This document shows positions 42,770 to 52,600 of a DNA stretch of 64,000 bases, piece after piece. The number at the start of each line of letters is the position of its first letter. Positions within the stretch are counted from its first letter, which is position 1. The stretch is from positions 2,046,001-2,110,000 of the forward strand of contig CP060239.1 of assembly GCA_023898785.1 (NCBI GenBank). Reading direction: 5' to 3'. The position numbers were made by a program, and so were the translations under genes. The DNA comes from Rhodospirillales bacterium. GTDB lineage: Bacteria > Pseudomonadota > Alphaproteobacteria > Micavibrionales > Micavibrionaceae. Below the pieces are notes generated by a model. That model was not told the DNA's origin, made no database searches, and saw only the letters and a program-made list of their open reading frames with translations.

Positions 42770-43204
42770 ATGTCTGAAATACCGATTGTCGGGGTGCAAC
42801 AAGCGCACGAGTGGCTTCAAAATGGCGAGGCTGTGATTTTTGATGTGCGTGATCAGGGGGAATATGACGAGGAGCATATTCCGGGCGCTGTTTTGAACCC
42901 TTTAAGTATGTTTTCAGTGCAAAATGTTGAACAGATCTGTCAGAACCGAAAAATTATTTTTCAGTGCAAGAGCGGGAAACGGGCGCAAATGGCGTTGGAA
43001 CGCTATATGAAAGAGGGGCCTTGCGCGCGTGGTGAGAACCATTTGTTTTGTCTGGAGGGTAGTTTGCCAGGCTGGAAGGCAGCTGGGTTGCCGACAGAAA
43101 AAGGGCGCAAGGTGATTTCGCTGGAACGTCAGGTCATGAGCGTGTTTCTAGAAAATAATGGCAACACACTAAAACAAAATACAATAAACAAATCAAAAGG
43201 TTAG
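42770..43204 (+). CDS. Rhodanese-like sulfurtransferase
   Basis: 144 residues from ATG 42770. Rhodanese fold with IFDVRDQGEYDEEHIPGA and an active-site loop FQCKSGKRAQMA containing the catalytic Cys. The typical 'GxxxWxxxGxP' is seen in SLPGWKAAGLPTEKG. The tail is unusually long and polar. Probably cytoplasmic; substrate unknown. Confidence 0.86.
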   Translation: MSEIPIVGVQQAHEWLQNGEAVIFDVRDQGEYDEEHIPGAVLNPLSMFSVQNVEQICQNRKIIFQCKSGKRAQMALERYMKEGPCARGENHLFCLEGSLPGWKAAGLPTEKGRKVISLERQVMSVFLENNGNTLKQNTINKSKG

Positions 43205-43287
43205 AGTAAAGCTGCTTTTGCCGCAATTCGTTACTTATTGTCCCTTTTTGCCGCCAACTGTCCCACCAGTGTCCCTTGGAATTGGGG

Positions 43288-44469
43288 TTATGCTTTCAGA
43301 GCCTTCTCTACAGCCCCGATATCCTGCCAGCCGATTACATTGAACGCTTCCCGTGTTTGCGAGCTAGAACCGCCATAGATCAGAGTGCCCTGGCCGGATT
43401 CTTTGCCAGCGATATCCTGAAATTTCTTCAAGCCATCAAAGAAATCGCTCGCCACAGTCTGGCCAGATTTTATTTCTACCGGGATCAGTTTATCGGCCTG
43501 CTCGATCAAAACATCAACCTCATGCCCCTTGTGATCGCGCCAGAAATACAGGTTTGATCCCAAAGCCTGATGATAACGGTATTTGATCAGCTCTGATACA
43601 ACCCATGTTTCAAACAGCTGCCCGCGCGCCGAATGTGTTGCCAGCTGTTCGGGCGTTTGAATATTTAAAAGCCAGGCTGCAAGGCCTGTATCGTAAAAAT
43701 ACAGCTTGGGTGATTTAATCAGACGCTTGTTAAAATTCTTATGATGGGGCTGCAGCAGATGAATAATATAACTGGCCTCCAATACAGAGACCCATGCCTT
43801 GGCGGTGTTATGCGTAATGCCGCAGTCCCCGGCAAGATCGGACAGGTTTAGAAGCTGTCCCGTTCTGGCAGCGCACATGCGGACAAAACGCTGGAACGTG
43901 CTTAAATCACGGACATTGATAAGCTGGCGCACGTCCCGCTCGACATAGGTATCGATATAGTTCGCGTGCCAGATACCGGCCTCCAGCTTACGATCATAAA
44001 TCGGTGGATACAGACCTTTGAACAACAGATCTTCCAGCTTTTTGGGCGCTTTACCCGCCTGCTGTAATTCCTGCAGACTGAACGGCAAAAGTGAAATTTT
44101 GGCCGTCCGTCCCGCCAAACTCTGGGATATGCCCGAAATCAGTCCAAATTGCTGAGAGCCGGTCAGGATAAACTGCCCCATCTTCTTATCGGCATCCAGA
44201 CGGGTTTGCAGGTAGGAAAAGATATCAGGACAACGCTGCACCTCGTCAAGAATGGCGCCTTTGGGATATTGCGCCAGAAAGCCGCGCGGGTCTGTATCGG
44301 CGAATTCGCGCATATCGGGATCTTCCAGAGACACATAGGGTTTATCAGAAAATACGGCCTGCGTGAGCGTTGTTTTGCCTGATTGACGCGGCCCGGTCAC
44401 AACGACAGCCGGATAGCTCTTCGCCAGCTTTTTTAATATTTTCTCTGCGTTACGAGGAATAAAGCTCAT
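43288..44469 (-). CDS. AAA_14/DUF4143 family ATPase
   Basis: 393 residues. N-terminal P-loop TGPRQSGKTTL, Walker B AILDEVQRCP and sensor ILTGSQQF; the C-terminal DUF4143 domain (GHEVDVLIEQADKLIPVEIK, nuclease-like D...ExK). Common in accessory regions, with no settled function. A consensus promoter lies so close that the mRNA would be leaderless. It lies next to a mobile-element nest. Confidence 0.87.
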   Translation of the reverse strand: MSFIPRNAEKILKKLAKSYPAVVVTGPRQSGKTTLTQAVFSDKPYVSLEDPDMREFADTDPRGFLAQYPKGAILDEVQRCPDIFSYLQTRLDADKKMGQFILTGSQQFGLISGISQSLAGRTAKISLLPFSLQELQQAGKAPKKLEDLLFKGLYPPIYDRKLEAGIWHANYIDTYVERDVRQLINVRDLSTFQRFVRMCAARTGQLLNLSDLAGDCGITHNTAKAWVSVLEASYIIHLLQPHHKNFNKRLIKSPKLYFYDTGLAAWLLNIQTPEQLATHSARGQLFETWVVSELIKYRYHQALGSNLYFWRDHKGHEVDVLIEQADKLIPVEIKSGQTVASDFFDGLKKFQDIAGKESGQGTLIYGGSSSQTREAFNVIGWQDIGAVEKALKA

Positions 44470-44475
44470 AGGGGT

Positions 44476-44523
44476 AATTTACTGCTATTAGTACAAATTG
44501 TCAATTCAATTTACAATTTGTAC
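44476..44523 (-). promoter_or_regulatory. Promoter with perfect inverted repeat for the AAA_14 gene
   Basis: On the minus strand, TTGACA (44499-44504) and TAAATT (44476-44481) have a 17-base spacer, and the ATG follows the -10 box after six bases. An 11-base perfect inverted repeat, GTACAAATTGT / ACAATTTGTAC (44491-44523), overlaps the -35 box and would suit a dimeric repressor. Confidence 0.6.
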
Positions 44524-44615
44524 CAAACCACTTGACCTGCCCCCTATAATTCAGTCCAGTTTTTAGTTAGGCTCAGGACCTATAAACAGGATCGATTAGG
44601 GTCCGGACTCACAGC

Positions 44616-45092
44616 TTAAATCCAGAAACATAAGAGGGAAGCAAGGCATAGAGCGGCGAAGAAGTTTCTGGCGAGTTTGTCGTATCTTGTTGCCACGCGC
44701 CGCCAGTCTTTGAGGCGTCCAAACATTCGTTCCACGACATTGCGGTTTTTATACGCGCAAGAAAACCATGGGGCTTGCCCCATGGATGTAGCGCCTCCGG
44801 ACCAACGAGTCCGGACAAGCGCAGCTTGAATTAGAGTGATACCACGGGCCTTGGCCCGTGGAGGTTCACAGCGTCTCTCGTCGTGCGGGATTTTGATTTT
44901 GCGTGTGGCCGTGGAGGGAATGACAGGTTCGATCTTCCGGTTCATTAAAAAGCCGCGAAAATGTCCAGCGTCATACGCTTTATCCGCCAAGAGATATTTT
45001 ATTGACGGTAATGATCCTGCCAAGGCAACCGCCCCTTTGATATCGGCGCGTTGCCCTTGCGTGATGTACAAAGCCAGCGGACGGCATTTCAT
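44616..45092 (-). pseudogene. Inner IS5-type transposase, catalytic half with in-frame insert
   Basis: DDE transposase C-terminal part: second Asp in LLADKAYDAGHF, Glu in NVVERMFGRLKDW. Between them 39 codons (CEPPRAKARGITLIQ ... GQAPWFSCA) come from the mini-element. The frame stays open, but the protein is probably inactive because the insert lies shortly before the catalytic Glu. It connects to orfA through a G7 run (minus strand; 45158-45164). Confidence 0.75.
44754..44870 (-). mobile_element. IS200-derived mini-element (MITE) inside the IS5-type transposase
   Basis: 117 bases carrying a left-end palindrome CCATGGGGCTTGCCCCATGG (44766-44785) and a right-end palindrome CCACGGGCCTTGGCCCGTGG (44842-44861). 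They match the ends of the IS200 element at 58.8 kb, including the right-end TTCACAG. No transposase is inside. It is probably mobilised by the TnpA of the full element. Confidence 0.82.
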
Positions 45093-45133
45093 ATCGCTGA
45101 TCGCGTACAGCTTGGTGTTGCGTCCGCCACGGC

Positions 45134-45487
45134 TTATGCCGATCGCCTGAGCATGCGCCCCCCCTTTCCGCCGCCGGCTGATCTGTGCGCTTTGATATGC
45201 GTGCTGTCAATCGCCGCCATGTCCCGTTCGTCCGATAACGCGCCAACAATCTCGCGGAACAGATATTGCCAGATGCCGCGCGCAGACCAGCGATTATAAC
45301 GATTATAAAGGGTGGTGTAAGAACCGTATTCGGACGGCGCATCACGCCAGCGGCAACCCGATTGCAAAACATGAATGATGCCGCTGATCACACGGCGGTC
45401 ATCCACGCGGGGCTTGCGTCCCCTATCTGGCGGCAAGTGAGGCTTGATCGCTTCCCATTGGGTGTCTGAAAGATAAAAATGACGCAT
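45134..45487 (-). CDS. Inner IS5-type transposase, N-terminal frame (orfA)
   Basis: DUF4096-type N-terminus (FYLSDTQWEAIKPHLPPDRG, CRWRDAPSEYGSYTTLYNRY) and the first catalytic Asp in MAAIDSTHIKAH. The frame ends shortly after a G7 run (C7 at 45158-45164 on the plus strand), a typical programmed frameshift site joining it to the catalytic half. Confidence 0.82.
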   Translation of the reverse strand: MRHFYLSDTQWEAIKPHLPPDRGRKPRVDDRRVISGIIHVLQSGCRWRDAPSEYGSYTTLYNRYNRWSARGIWQYLFREIVGALSDERDMAAIDSTHIKAHRSAGGGKGGRMLRRSA

Positions 45488-45600
45488 AGTTTGGCTCCTT
45501 TCTCAAATCACCAAACCATTGAATCATAAAATTACCTGTGTGTTTAGACCCTAATCTGATAATTCATGATTCACTAATGATGAGAGGAGATTTCATCATG

Positions 45601-45966
45601 AGAGATTTATATTGGTTATCGGAAGAACAGCTAAAGCTTATCCAGCCTTATTTTCCGCCATCCCGTGGCGTGCCGCGCGTTGATGATCTGCGGGTTGTCA
45701 GCGGCATTATTTTTGTCCTCAAGCGGGGTTTGCAATGGCGGGATGCGCCGTCCGAATACGGACCTCACAAGACGCTGTATAACCGTTTTATACGCTGGAG
45801 CCGCCTGGGTGTTTTTGACAAAATTTTTACGGCTCTGGCCACACAAAAAGGCCCGCCCGATCAACTGCAAATTGATGCGGCACACCTCAAAGCCCACCAC
45901 ACAGCGGCTTCGCTTCTTAAAAAGGGGATGTTTCCCGCGCTATCGGACGTACAAAAGGCGGCCTGA
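45601..45966 (+). CDS. Outer IS5-type transposase, N-terminal frame (orfA)
   Basis: Starts MRDLYWLSEEQLKLIQPYFP after GGAG, with the DUF4096-type domain and the first Asp in LQIDAAHLKAHH. An AAAAAGGGG slip site at 45919-45927 leads into the second frame. 121 residues. Confidence 0.85.
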   Translation, partial: RDLYWLSEEQLKLIQPYFPPSRGVPRVDDLRVVSGIIFVLKRGLQWRDAPSEYGPHKTLYNRFIRWSRLGVFDKIFTALATQKGPPDQLQIDAAHLKAHHTAASLLKKGMFPALSDVQKAA

Positions 45967-45983
45967 ATTCCAAGCTTCATGCT

Positions 45984-46352
45984 GTGTGTGATGGCCTTGG
46001 CCGCCCTGTTGCCCTGTTCCTGTCCAAAGGCCAAATGAGTGATTACAAAGGCGCGCGATACCTGCTTGATGCTTTACCGAAAGCCAATGTGTTGCTGGCT
46101 GATCGTGGGTATGACGCGGACTGGTTCAGGGATGCTCTGCGTGACAAAGGAATTCAACCCTGTATTCCACCGAAGAAAAATCGGAAAGTGAAAATCGAAT
46201 ATGATGAAATGCTCTATAAGCAGCGCCACAAAGTTGAAAATATGTTTGCCAAACTCAAGGATTGGAGACGGATATCAACACGTTACGACCGATGCGCACA
46301 TACTTTTATGGCGGCTATCACCATCGCTGCGATCGTCATATGGTGGATTTAA
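45984..46352 (+). CDS. Outer IS5-type transposase, catalytic frame (orfB)
   Basis: Continues the transposase after frameshifting: second Asp in LLADRGYDADWF, Glu in HKVENMFAKLKDW, ending IVIWWI. It appears intact, but the element's left end is split by the inner element. Confidence 0.83.
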   Translation: MCDGLGRPVALFLSKGQMSDYKGARYLLDALPKANVLLADRGYDADWFRDALRDKGIQPCIPPKKNRKVKIEYDEMLYKQRHKVENMFAKLKDWRRISTRYDRCAHTFMAAITIAAIVIWWI

Positions 46353-46481
46353 TGAGTCCTGAGCCTAAGAAACATATACGTGTCTTTAATCTCTCAAAGC
46401 ATGAAGAAGTGCTCGAGGCCATCTGCACATATAAATGCGTTGTTATCCGCAACATACCGTCCGAGTAAAATTCAGTCTAAG

Positions 46482-46961
46482 CTAGCTGGCTTTGCTATAA
46501 ACTGCCCCATATCCATCGCCCCAGGCATAAGAGATCAACCCATCCCTTAAATTAATCTCTTCTTTAAGAAGTTTGCTCAAAGCATCGTATAAGTCGCGAA
46601 TATCAACAATACCGGCAACATGGTCTCCATCCATTACGGGCAATGTACGAAAACTGTTTTCTGTCATAAGGAGTAATGCCTCGGTAAAGGGCGCATCAAT
46701 AGAAATCGTAACAGGATCAGAGGTCATAATTTTATCAACCGTCGTTTCATCAACATTACGGCGAGCGCCAACGGCTTTTTCGACAATATCTTGTTCAGTA
46801 ACAATACCTATGAGTTTTTCTTTTTCATCAAGGACGACAGCGGCGCTGGTGTGGTGTTCCGGCATTTGACAGGCCACATTGCGGATCAGATCATTAGGGG
46901 AAACCCTCAAATACTGATTCTGAGAGACAAGCTCGTGTAGCGGTTTTGTTTTATTTGGCAT
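46482..46961 (-). CDS. Tandem CBS-domain protein
   Basis: 159 residues made of two CBS motifs (AVVLDEKEKLIGIVTEQDIV and TLPVMDGDHVAGIVDIRDLY). CBS pairs bind adenosyl ligands and regulate partner proteins. No fused catalytic domain. Divided from the ion channel gene by 60 bases on the same strand, so the two could be co-transcribed. Confidence 0.87.
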   Translation of the reverse strand: MPNKTKPLHELVSQNQYLRVSPNDLIRNVACQMPEHHTSAAVVLDEKEKLIGIVTEQDIVEKAVGARRNVDETTVDKIMTSDPVTISIDAPFTEALLLMTENSFRTLPVMDGDHVAGIVDIRDLYDALSKLLKEEINLRDGLISYAWGDGYGAVYSKAS

Positions 46962-47021
46962 GGTTTTTTCCCTTTCATGATTCTATAGGCATGATTTTAT
47001 CAGAAAGCATTGCAAGAAAAA

Positions 47022-47807
47022 CTATCTTTCACCCCGATCACGTTGATTTTTGAATTCTTCAATAAAGCTTCCCGCAAGGATACCCGCAGGCAGGGCGACA
47101 ATGGCTACACCGATGAGTGCGATAATGCCTGCGCAAAGTTTGCCTAAAGCTGTGATTGGATAAACATCGCCATAGCCAACCGTGGTTAAGGTGGCCACAG
47201 CCCACCAGATGGCCCGCGGTATGCTGCCAAAGCCCTCCGGCTGGGCATCACTTTCTACAAAGTATAAAAGTACGGCGCTGAGATAGAGAAAAAACAAGGA
47301 AGCGCAAAAGGTCACAACAAGTTCGCGCCAGCTTTTGCGGATGGAATTGACAACCATCTTGATTGAGCTAGAGTAACGCCCCAGCTTTAACAGTCGTAAA
47401 ATACGCACAACACGAACAATGCGTAACCAATAGGTGCTGGTATCGCCAATGAAGATCAGCGTAGGCAGGAAGGCAACTAGATCAATAAGGGCCAGGGGTG
47501 TTAGGGCGAATTTGAGCCGCCCCCATTTCCCCTGAAATTTCGGATTTTCGACGCATGTCCAGACCCGCAAACCGTATTCAATGCCGAATAAAACCGCAAC
47601 AATCATATTGATCACCGTCAGCGTGGTTTCGAATTTGGATTGGAAAGACAGCTCGGTTTCCAGTGTAAATAAAATCAGGCTGAACAGGATCAAAATAAGG
47701 ATCAGGTGAGTTACTGGCGAGGGTTTTGGTTTGTCCCATGCGCTGGGGACCAAGTGCTTATAGACCAGGTGGCGGTCTTTTATTTTGTGTAAATCCCAGT
47801 GTTCCAT
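47022..47807 (-). CDS. Voltage-gated potassium channel-like protein
   Basis: 261 residues, six membrane helices. The selectivity filter TTVGYGDVYP lies between helices five and six, and S4-like RIVRVVRILRLLKLGRYSSS carries the spaced Arg residues of a voltage sensor. The short cytoplasmic tail ends EEFKNQRDRGER, without an RCK domain. Confidence 0.9.
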   Translation of the reverse strand: MEHWDLHKIKDRHLVYKHLVPSAWDKPKPSPVTHLILILILFSLILFTLETELSFQSKFETTLTVINMIVAVLFGIEYGLRVWTCVENPKFQGKWGRLKFALTPLALIDLVAFLPTLIFIGDTSTYWLRIVRVVRILRLLKLGRYSSSIKMVVNSIRKSWRELVVTFCASLFFLYLSAVLLYFVESDAQPEGFGSIPRAIWWAVATLTTVGYGDVYPITALGKLCAGIIALIGVAIVALPAGILAGSFIEEFKNQRDRGER

Positions 47808-47839
47808 TGTAAGAATCCTGCATGTCTCCTAATAATCAG

Positions 47840-47867
47840 ACTATATTAACTTATAAATTAATATAGT
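47840..47867. promoter_or_regulatory. Inverted repeat between the channel gene and tamA
   Basis: ACTATATTAA and TTAATATAGT are perfect 10-base arms around an 8-base loop, in the AT-rich divergent promoter region. It may be an operator, or a weak hairpin without function. Confidence 0.3.
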
Positions 47868-47883
47868 ATTTTAAGCCAGTTAC

Positions 47884-49644
47884 ATGAGAGCAATTGCGTA
47901 CGCTATTTTATGCAGCCTTTTCCTTATGGCAGGATATGCTTCCGCGTGGGCGGATGGTGTCGATTACAATTTTTCGATTACCGGCATCGAAGACGAAAAA
48001 CTGGAATCCAGGCTAAAAGAACGCTCTTTGCTTGTTTCACTGGCGGATAAAAAACCAGCCAATATGGCGGCACTAAACAGGCGCATTAAATCCGATCTCA
48101 AAAGCTTTAAAATCGTTATGCAGGAGCATGGCTATTTTGGCGCGTCCTTGAAGCAGGATATAACGGAGGACAGCGGCAAGAAAAAAGTGACGCTCACCAT
48201 AGATAAGGGCGCGTTATATACAATTGAAAATTTTGATATTGAATGGGGTGGGGAGCAAAAGCCTGATGTTGAAGCTATTTCTTCCTTGGCGTTTCCTTTA
48301 AACCAAACGGCTTTACCGGAAACCTTGCTGGATGCAGAGCAGCAGCTTTTTAATGCACTCATGCAAAACGGCTATTACGAACCGCAATCCAAAGGCAAAG
48401 AACTACGCGTACATCACAACAAGCAGAGCGTTTCTGTTCGCCTGTCCATTGTCCCCGGCCCCAAGGCCGTTTTTGGTGCCACCGATATTACAGGTTTTAA
48501 AAGGCTGGAAGAGCCATTTGTACGGCGGCGGATTGCGTGGAATGAAGGCGAGGTTTTTAACATTGAGAAAATCGCCCGCACCCGCAAAAAACTCAACCGT
48601 AGCGGCGTGATTTCAAATACCGAAGTGCAATATGGTGAGGTCACGAGAGGAAACGCATTACCAGTTACGTTAGCTGTGAAGGAGGGCAAGCATCGAAGTG
48701 TTGGCGCAGGCGTGGCCTATTCAACAACGCTGGAGCTGGTGGGAAATGTATTTTGGGAGCACCGTAATCTCTTTGGCGGAGCGGAGAAATTCAGGGTCAA
48801 ACTGGAAGGCGGGACGCAGACTTACGGCTTGAGTGCTAATTTGAACAAGCCTGACCTTTGGGGCAATGAAAAGCTGGGTTGGCAAAATTCAGTTGTGTTT
48901 AAACGCGAGCTTCTTGAAGCCTTTGACAAAGATACTGCAACCTACGGCACGACGCTAAATTATAAATACTCCGGTACATCGGCCATTTCCGGTGGTTTTA
49001 CAATTGAACAAAACCGCATTGAGGAAGGTGGCGAGGATAAGGAAAGCTTCACAATGGTCTCTGTGCCGCTCACCTACCGGTATGATAATACCAATGATGC
49101 ACTCGATCCACGGGAAGGTTTGCGTTTTAACGTTGGGATAACGCCGTATCAGGTTTTAAATGAGCAAAACAGTTTTGTGGTCACTAGCACAGGCGCCAGC
49201 CACTATTTACCGCTGGGTGAAAATTTTGTCTGGGCCAATCGGGCGCGTGCTGCCGTTATTCATGGTCAGCGTTTGGAAGATGTTCCCGCAGATAAAAGGC
49301 TCTATGCGGGTGGCGGCGGTTCGGTGCGCGGTTATGGGTATCAGCTTTTGGGGCCGCTCGATGCCGAAAACGACCCCACGGGCGGGCGCATGGCCTTTGA
49401 AGTAGGGACGGAAGGCCGGGTCAAGGTAACAGAAGATATAGAGCTTATTGGGTTCATTGAAGGCGGGCGCGTAAGCGAGGATATGGAATTTAACAGTGAT
49501 GCCGATTTTTTCTGGAGCGCAGGCGGTGGCGTGCGTTATCACACGCCCATTGGCCCGTTGCGCTTTGATCTGGCCGTGCCGCTGGATAAGCGCGACGTGG
49601 ACAATGAGTTTCAGTTTTATATCAGCATAGGACAGGCGTTTTAG
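47884..49644 (+). CDS. tamA: TamA, Omp85-family outer membrane protein
   Basis: With TamB it moves lipids or autotransporters between the membranes. Signal peptide (AYAILCSLFLMAGYASAWAD), three POTRA-like repeats (about residues 25-265), then a 16-strand barrel with the VRGY motif (GGSVRGYGYQLLG) and C-terminal aromatic FYISIGQAF. 586 residues. The tamB ATG follows its stop directly. Confidence 0.92.
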   Translation: MRAIAYAILCSLFLMAGYASAWADGVDYNFSITGIEDEKLESRLKERSLLVSLADKKPANMAALNRRIKSDLKSFKIVMQEHGYFGASLKQDITEDSGKKKVTLTIDKGALYTIENFDIEWGGEQKPDVEAISSLAFPLNQTALPETLLDAEQQLFNALMQNGYYEPQSKGKELRVHHNKQSVSVRLSIVPGPKAVFGATDITGFKRLEEPFVRRRIAWNEGEVFNIEKIARTRKKLNRSGVISNTEVQYGEVTRGNALPVTLAVKEGKHRSVGAGVAYSTTLELVGNVFWEHRNLFGGAEKFRVKLEGGTQTYGLSANLNKPDLWGNEKLGWQNSVVFKRELLEAFDKDTATYGTTLNYKYSGTSAISGGFTIEQNRIEEGGEDKESFTMVSVPLTYRYDNTNDALDPREGLRFNVGITPYQVLNEQNSFVVTSTGASHYLPLGENFVWANRARAAVIHGQRLEDVPADKRLYAGGGGSVRGYGYQLLGPLDAENDPTGGRMAFEVGTEGRVKVTEDIELIGFIEGGRVSEDMEFNSDADFFWSAGGGVRYHTPIGPLRFDLAVPLDKRDVDNEFQFYISIGQAF

Positions 49645-52600
49645 ATGAAAAGAGCCGCTTTAAAATTTCTGATATGGGCCGCAGGGACAACCCTGCTATT
49701 AGCTACTCTTGTTATTCTAGCCGGAGCCTTGGGGCTTTCATGGCTGGGTGGCAGCGAGAGCGGCCGCAACTGGATTGCCGGTCAGATAAGTGCCTTGGCA
49801 AGTTCTGAGGACTTGACCGTCGAGATTAATGGTATTCAAACGCTCAACAGCCGCCATGTGGCTGTTTCCAGTATTGCCCTTAAAGATCAAGGCGGCGCAT
49901 TTGCGACGCTTAAAAATGTTGAGATTGATTTTGTGGCCGAGCATTTGCTGGCCGGTAACCTGCATATTAATCGTATTGGTGTTAAAGAGGCTTCATTGAG
50001 CCGTCTTCTCCCCGAAGGCGAAGAAGGTAAAGCTACAAATGCATTTCCTGATATTCCCGATCTGCATATTGAAAGTTTAAACATTGAAAACATAAATCTT
50101 GCACCTGAGATCACGGGAAAAAGCGAGATGTTGGCACTGGATGGAACGCTTTTGCTTTCGCCTGTACTGCATAAAAACCACATAAGTTTGCAGCTGGAGG
50201 ATAAAAATACAGCCAACTTAATGGCTGATATAACCTTTGCGCCGGAAGTAGATGATTTAAAACTACAGGCTTCGATCAAGGATAACGGACAAGGATTATT
50301 GGCTCGTCTGAGCGGTTTACCCCTGATTGATGTATCACTTGAAGGTGCCGGCTCTCTGGAGAATTGGGAAGGGCAACTGCAAGCCACAACCGGCGAAGCG
50401 TTTAAAACCGAAGGACAAGTGGTTTTGAATCTGAAAGCAAAGCAGCCTGTCCTGACTTTGGCGGGCAAAACTCAATATGAAGGGTATAAAGCCGATGGTG
50501 ATGCAACCCTAACATTTGATCATAAGACCGAAAAGCTGGATTTTGTTTTCAGTGGCGATTTTGAGGAAGAAGATTATGCATTGCGCGGTTTATCTCTAAG
50601 AGGACAGGCAAAACCTGAAAAGACGTTTTTTGGAGCAGGACATGGAACTGTAAATCTCTCTTGCACCGGCAACACCCAAAATGTTGTTGATCTGGAAACA
50701 GTTGAAAATATTGACCTTTTAACGGGCGCAGTTTTTGAGGCGCAAGGGCGCATAAAAGGCGATCAGATTGACATTACGGCCAGCCGGATTAAAACAGATC
50801 GCTTTAATCTTACAGCAACCGGCATTGTTGATTTGGAAAGCAATCAGACCAAACTGGCGACAAAAACTGATGTTGCCGATCTAAGTTGGCTTTCATCCGA
50901 TTTTACAGGCTCAAGCACCATTCAAGCGCAAATCAGCGGCAGCGTAGAGCCGCTTGATTTGAAAGCCCCTGTGCAAATTACAACGCAGAATTTCAAGACC
51001 GTATGGCCTGATGTGAATGAGGCTTTGGGTATAACGCCGAGCGCGAAGGCTGATCTGTCTTATACGGATAAGCTTGGAATCAAGAACGGGGTTTTAAAAG
51101 GGGCAAAGCTTAAGGCGCTGAATTTTTCAGGCACGATTGGTGATAGTCAAACCAGGCTTAACATGGCCATGAACTATTTCGAGCATGACATCAAAATGGT
51201 TTTGAATATCAAAGGCGGTGATCTTGTTTTTGATCCCATTACGATCACGGGCGATTTAGGTAAACTAAATGGGAATGCCACATACAATCTAGATCAAGAA
51301 AAAGTGCAGGCTGCACTGACGTTGAAGCCGGATAATAACAATACATTTTCGGCCAAACTTTCCGGCCAGTCTGAAAGCCTGTCTTATACAGGAGATTGGC
51401 GTGGCGAAGGGGCATATCCGTTTACCTTCAAATATGAAGGGGCAATTGATAATCAGCAAAATACAGTTGTTAAACTCTCTAAATTTTCCGGTGATTACGG
51501 GCCCAACCGTTTGGCCTTGAAAAACCCTGCTATCCTTACTTTTAAGGAAGGCGGCGCAGAGGTTGATAATCTTGCTTTTGGCCTCAATGACGGTATGTTA
51601 GGTGCTTTCGGAAAATTTAGCGCGAAGGAATTTTCGGTCACGCTCAAAGCGAATAATCTGCCTGCCAATCTCAATGTTTTTCCTTTTGTTTTTGATGGAC
51701 GCTTTGCCGGAGATATAAGCCTGTTCGGCCCCTATGCTAGCCCTGTAGGAAAAGCGCAGTTTGATTTAAAACGCATTGCCATTCCCGGCATTGATGAGGC
51801 GGAAAACCGCTATGTGGACGGTACGCTGAGCGCCAGCTATAAAAACCATGTTATCACGGCGCAAACCGATCTCAGCGGTCCGGCAGAATTAAAATTCAAA
51901 GCCAAAGTTACTCTGCCCCTGACAATTTCGCCGTTGGTTATTCCTTTTGATAAGCCAGTCAGCGGCAATGTAAATGCGAGTGTTGATCTCAAGGCTTTAT
52001 CTTTGTTGCTTGGTCTTGATGAGCACAGCATTACAGGACGCAGCACACTTGATGTATCATTATCTGGAACTCTCAATAAACCAGCTATTACGGGCAAGGG
52101 AAATTTGCGAAACGGAACGTATGAGAATTTATTGCTCGGCACACGATTTAAAGACATTACAGGTGAAGTTACAGCGAGCGAAAACCGTTTGAGCCTTAAA
52201 AATCTTGAAGGCCGTGATACCAATGGCGGGATATTCACCGGCAGCGGCCATATTGATTTCAGGAATATCCGCGACCCGCAATATCAGTTTGCGCTGGAAA
52301 CAAAAACCTTGCAGCTTGTGAACACCGATCGCATGGGTGTCACCGCAAGCGGTCAGCTTAAAACGGCCGGGGATATGGACAAGGCCGAGGTTAAGGGGCA
52401 GGTTATGATCAATCAGGCGGAATATTATATCTCACAACTGGTCAGCACCAGTTCACTCAGTAGCTTTACGATCATTGAAGAAAACGGCAATGGGGATGAA
52501 GGTGCAAACACTCAGGAGAAACAAAATGGTCCGGATGTAATGCTAAATATTGGCATTGAAGCGAATAATAACGTCTATGTGCGCGGCCCTGATCTTGAAA

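Larger units (their letters stand above)
44599..45551 (-). mobile_element. IS5-family element (inner), carrying an IS200-derived insert
   Basis: Ends GGGTCCGGAC and GTTTAGACCC form imperfect inverted repeats flanked by TA. It lies within the left end of the outer element. Its transposase reading is itself interrupted by a 117-base insert at 44754-44870. Without that insert it is about 836 bases. Confidence 0.78.
44570..46365 (+). mobile_element. IS5-family element (outer), interrupted by a second IS5-type element
   Basis: Ends GGCTCAGGAC (44570-44579) and GTCCTGAGCC (46356-46365) are perfect inverted repeats flanked by TA on both sides. Its left end is split after about 29 bases by the inner element at 44599-45551. 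Removing that insert gives about 843 bases, normal for the IS427 group. The truncated relative at 19269-19733 preserves an uninterrupted left end. Confidence 0.8.

Noticed and set aside
46262..46468. Plus-strand frame overlapping the end of the outer IS5-type element
   Set aside because: The first half is out-of-frame transposase; the part after the element might be a remnant but shows no domain.
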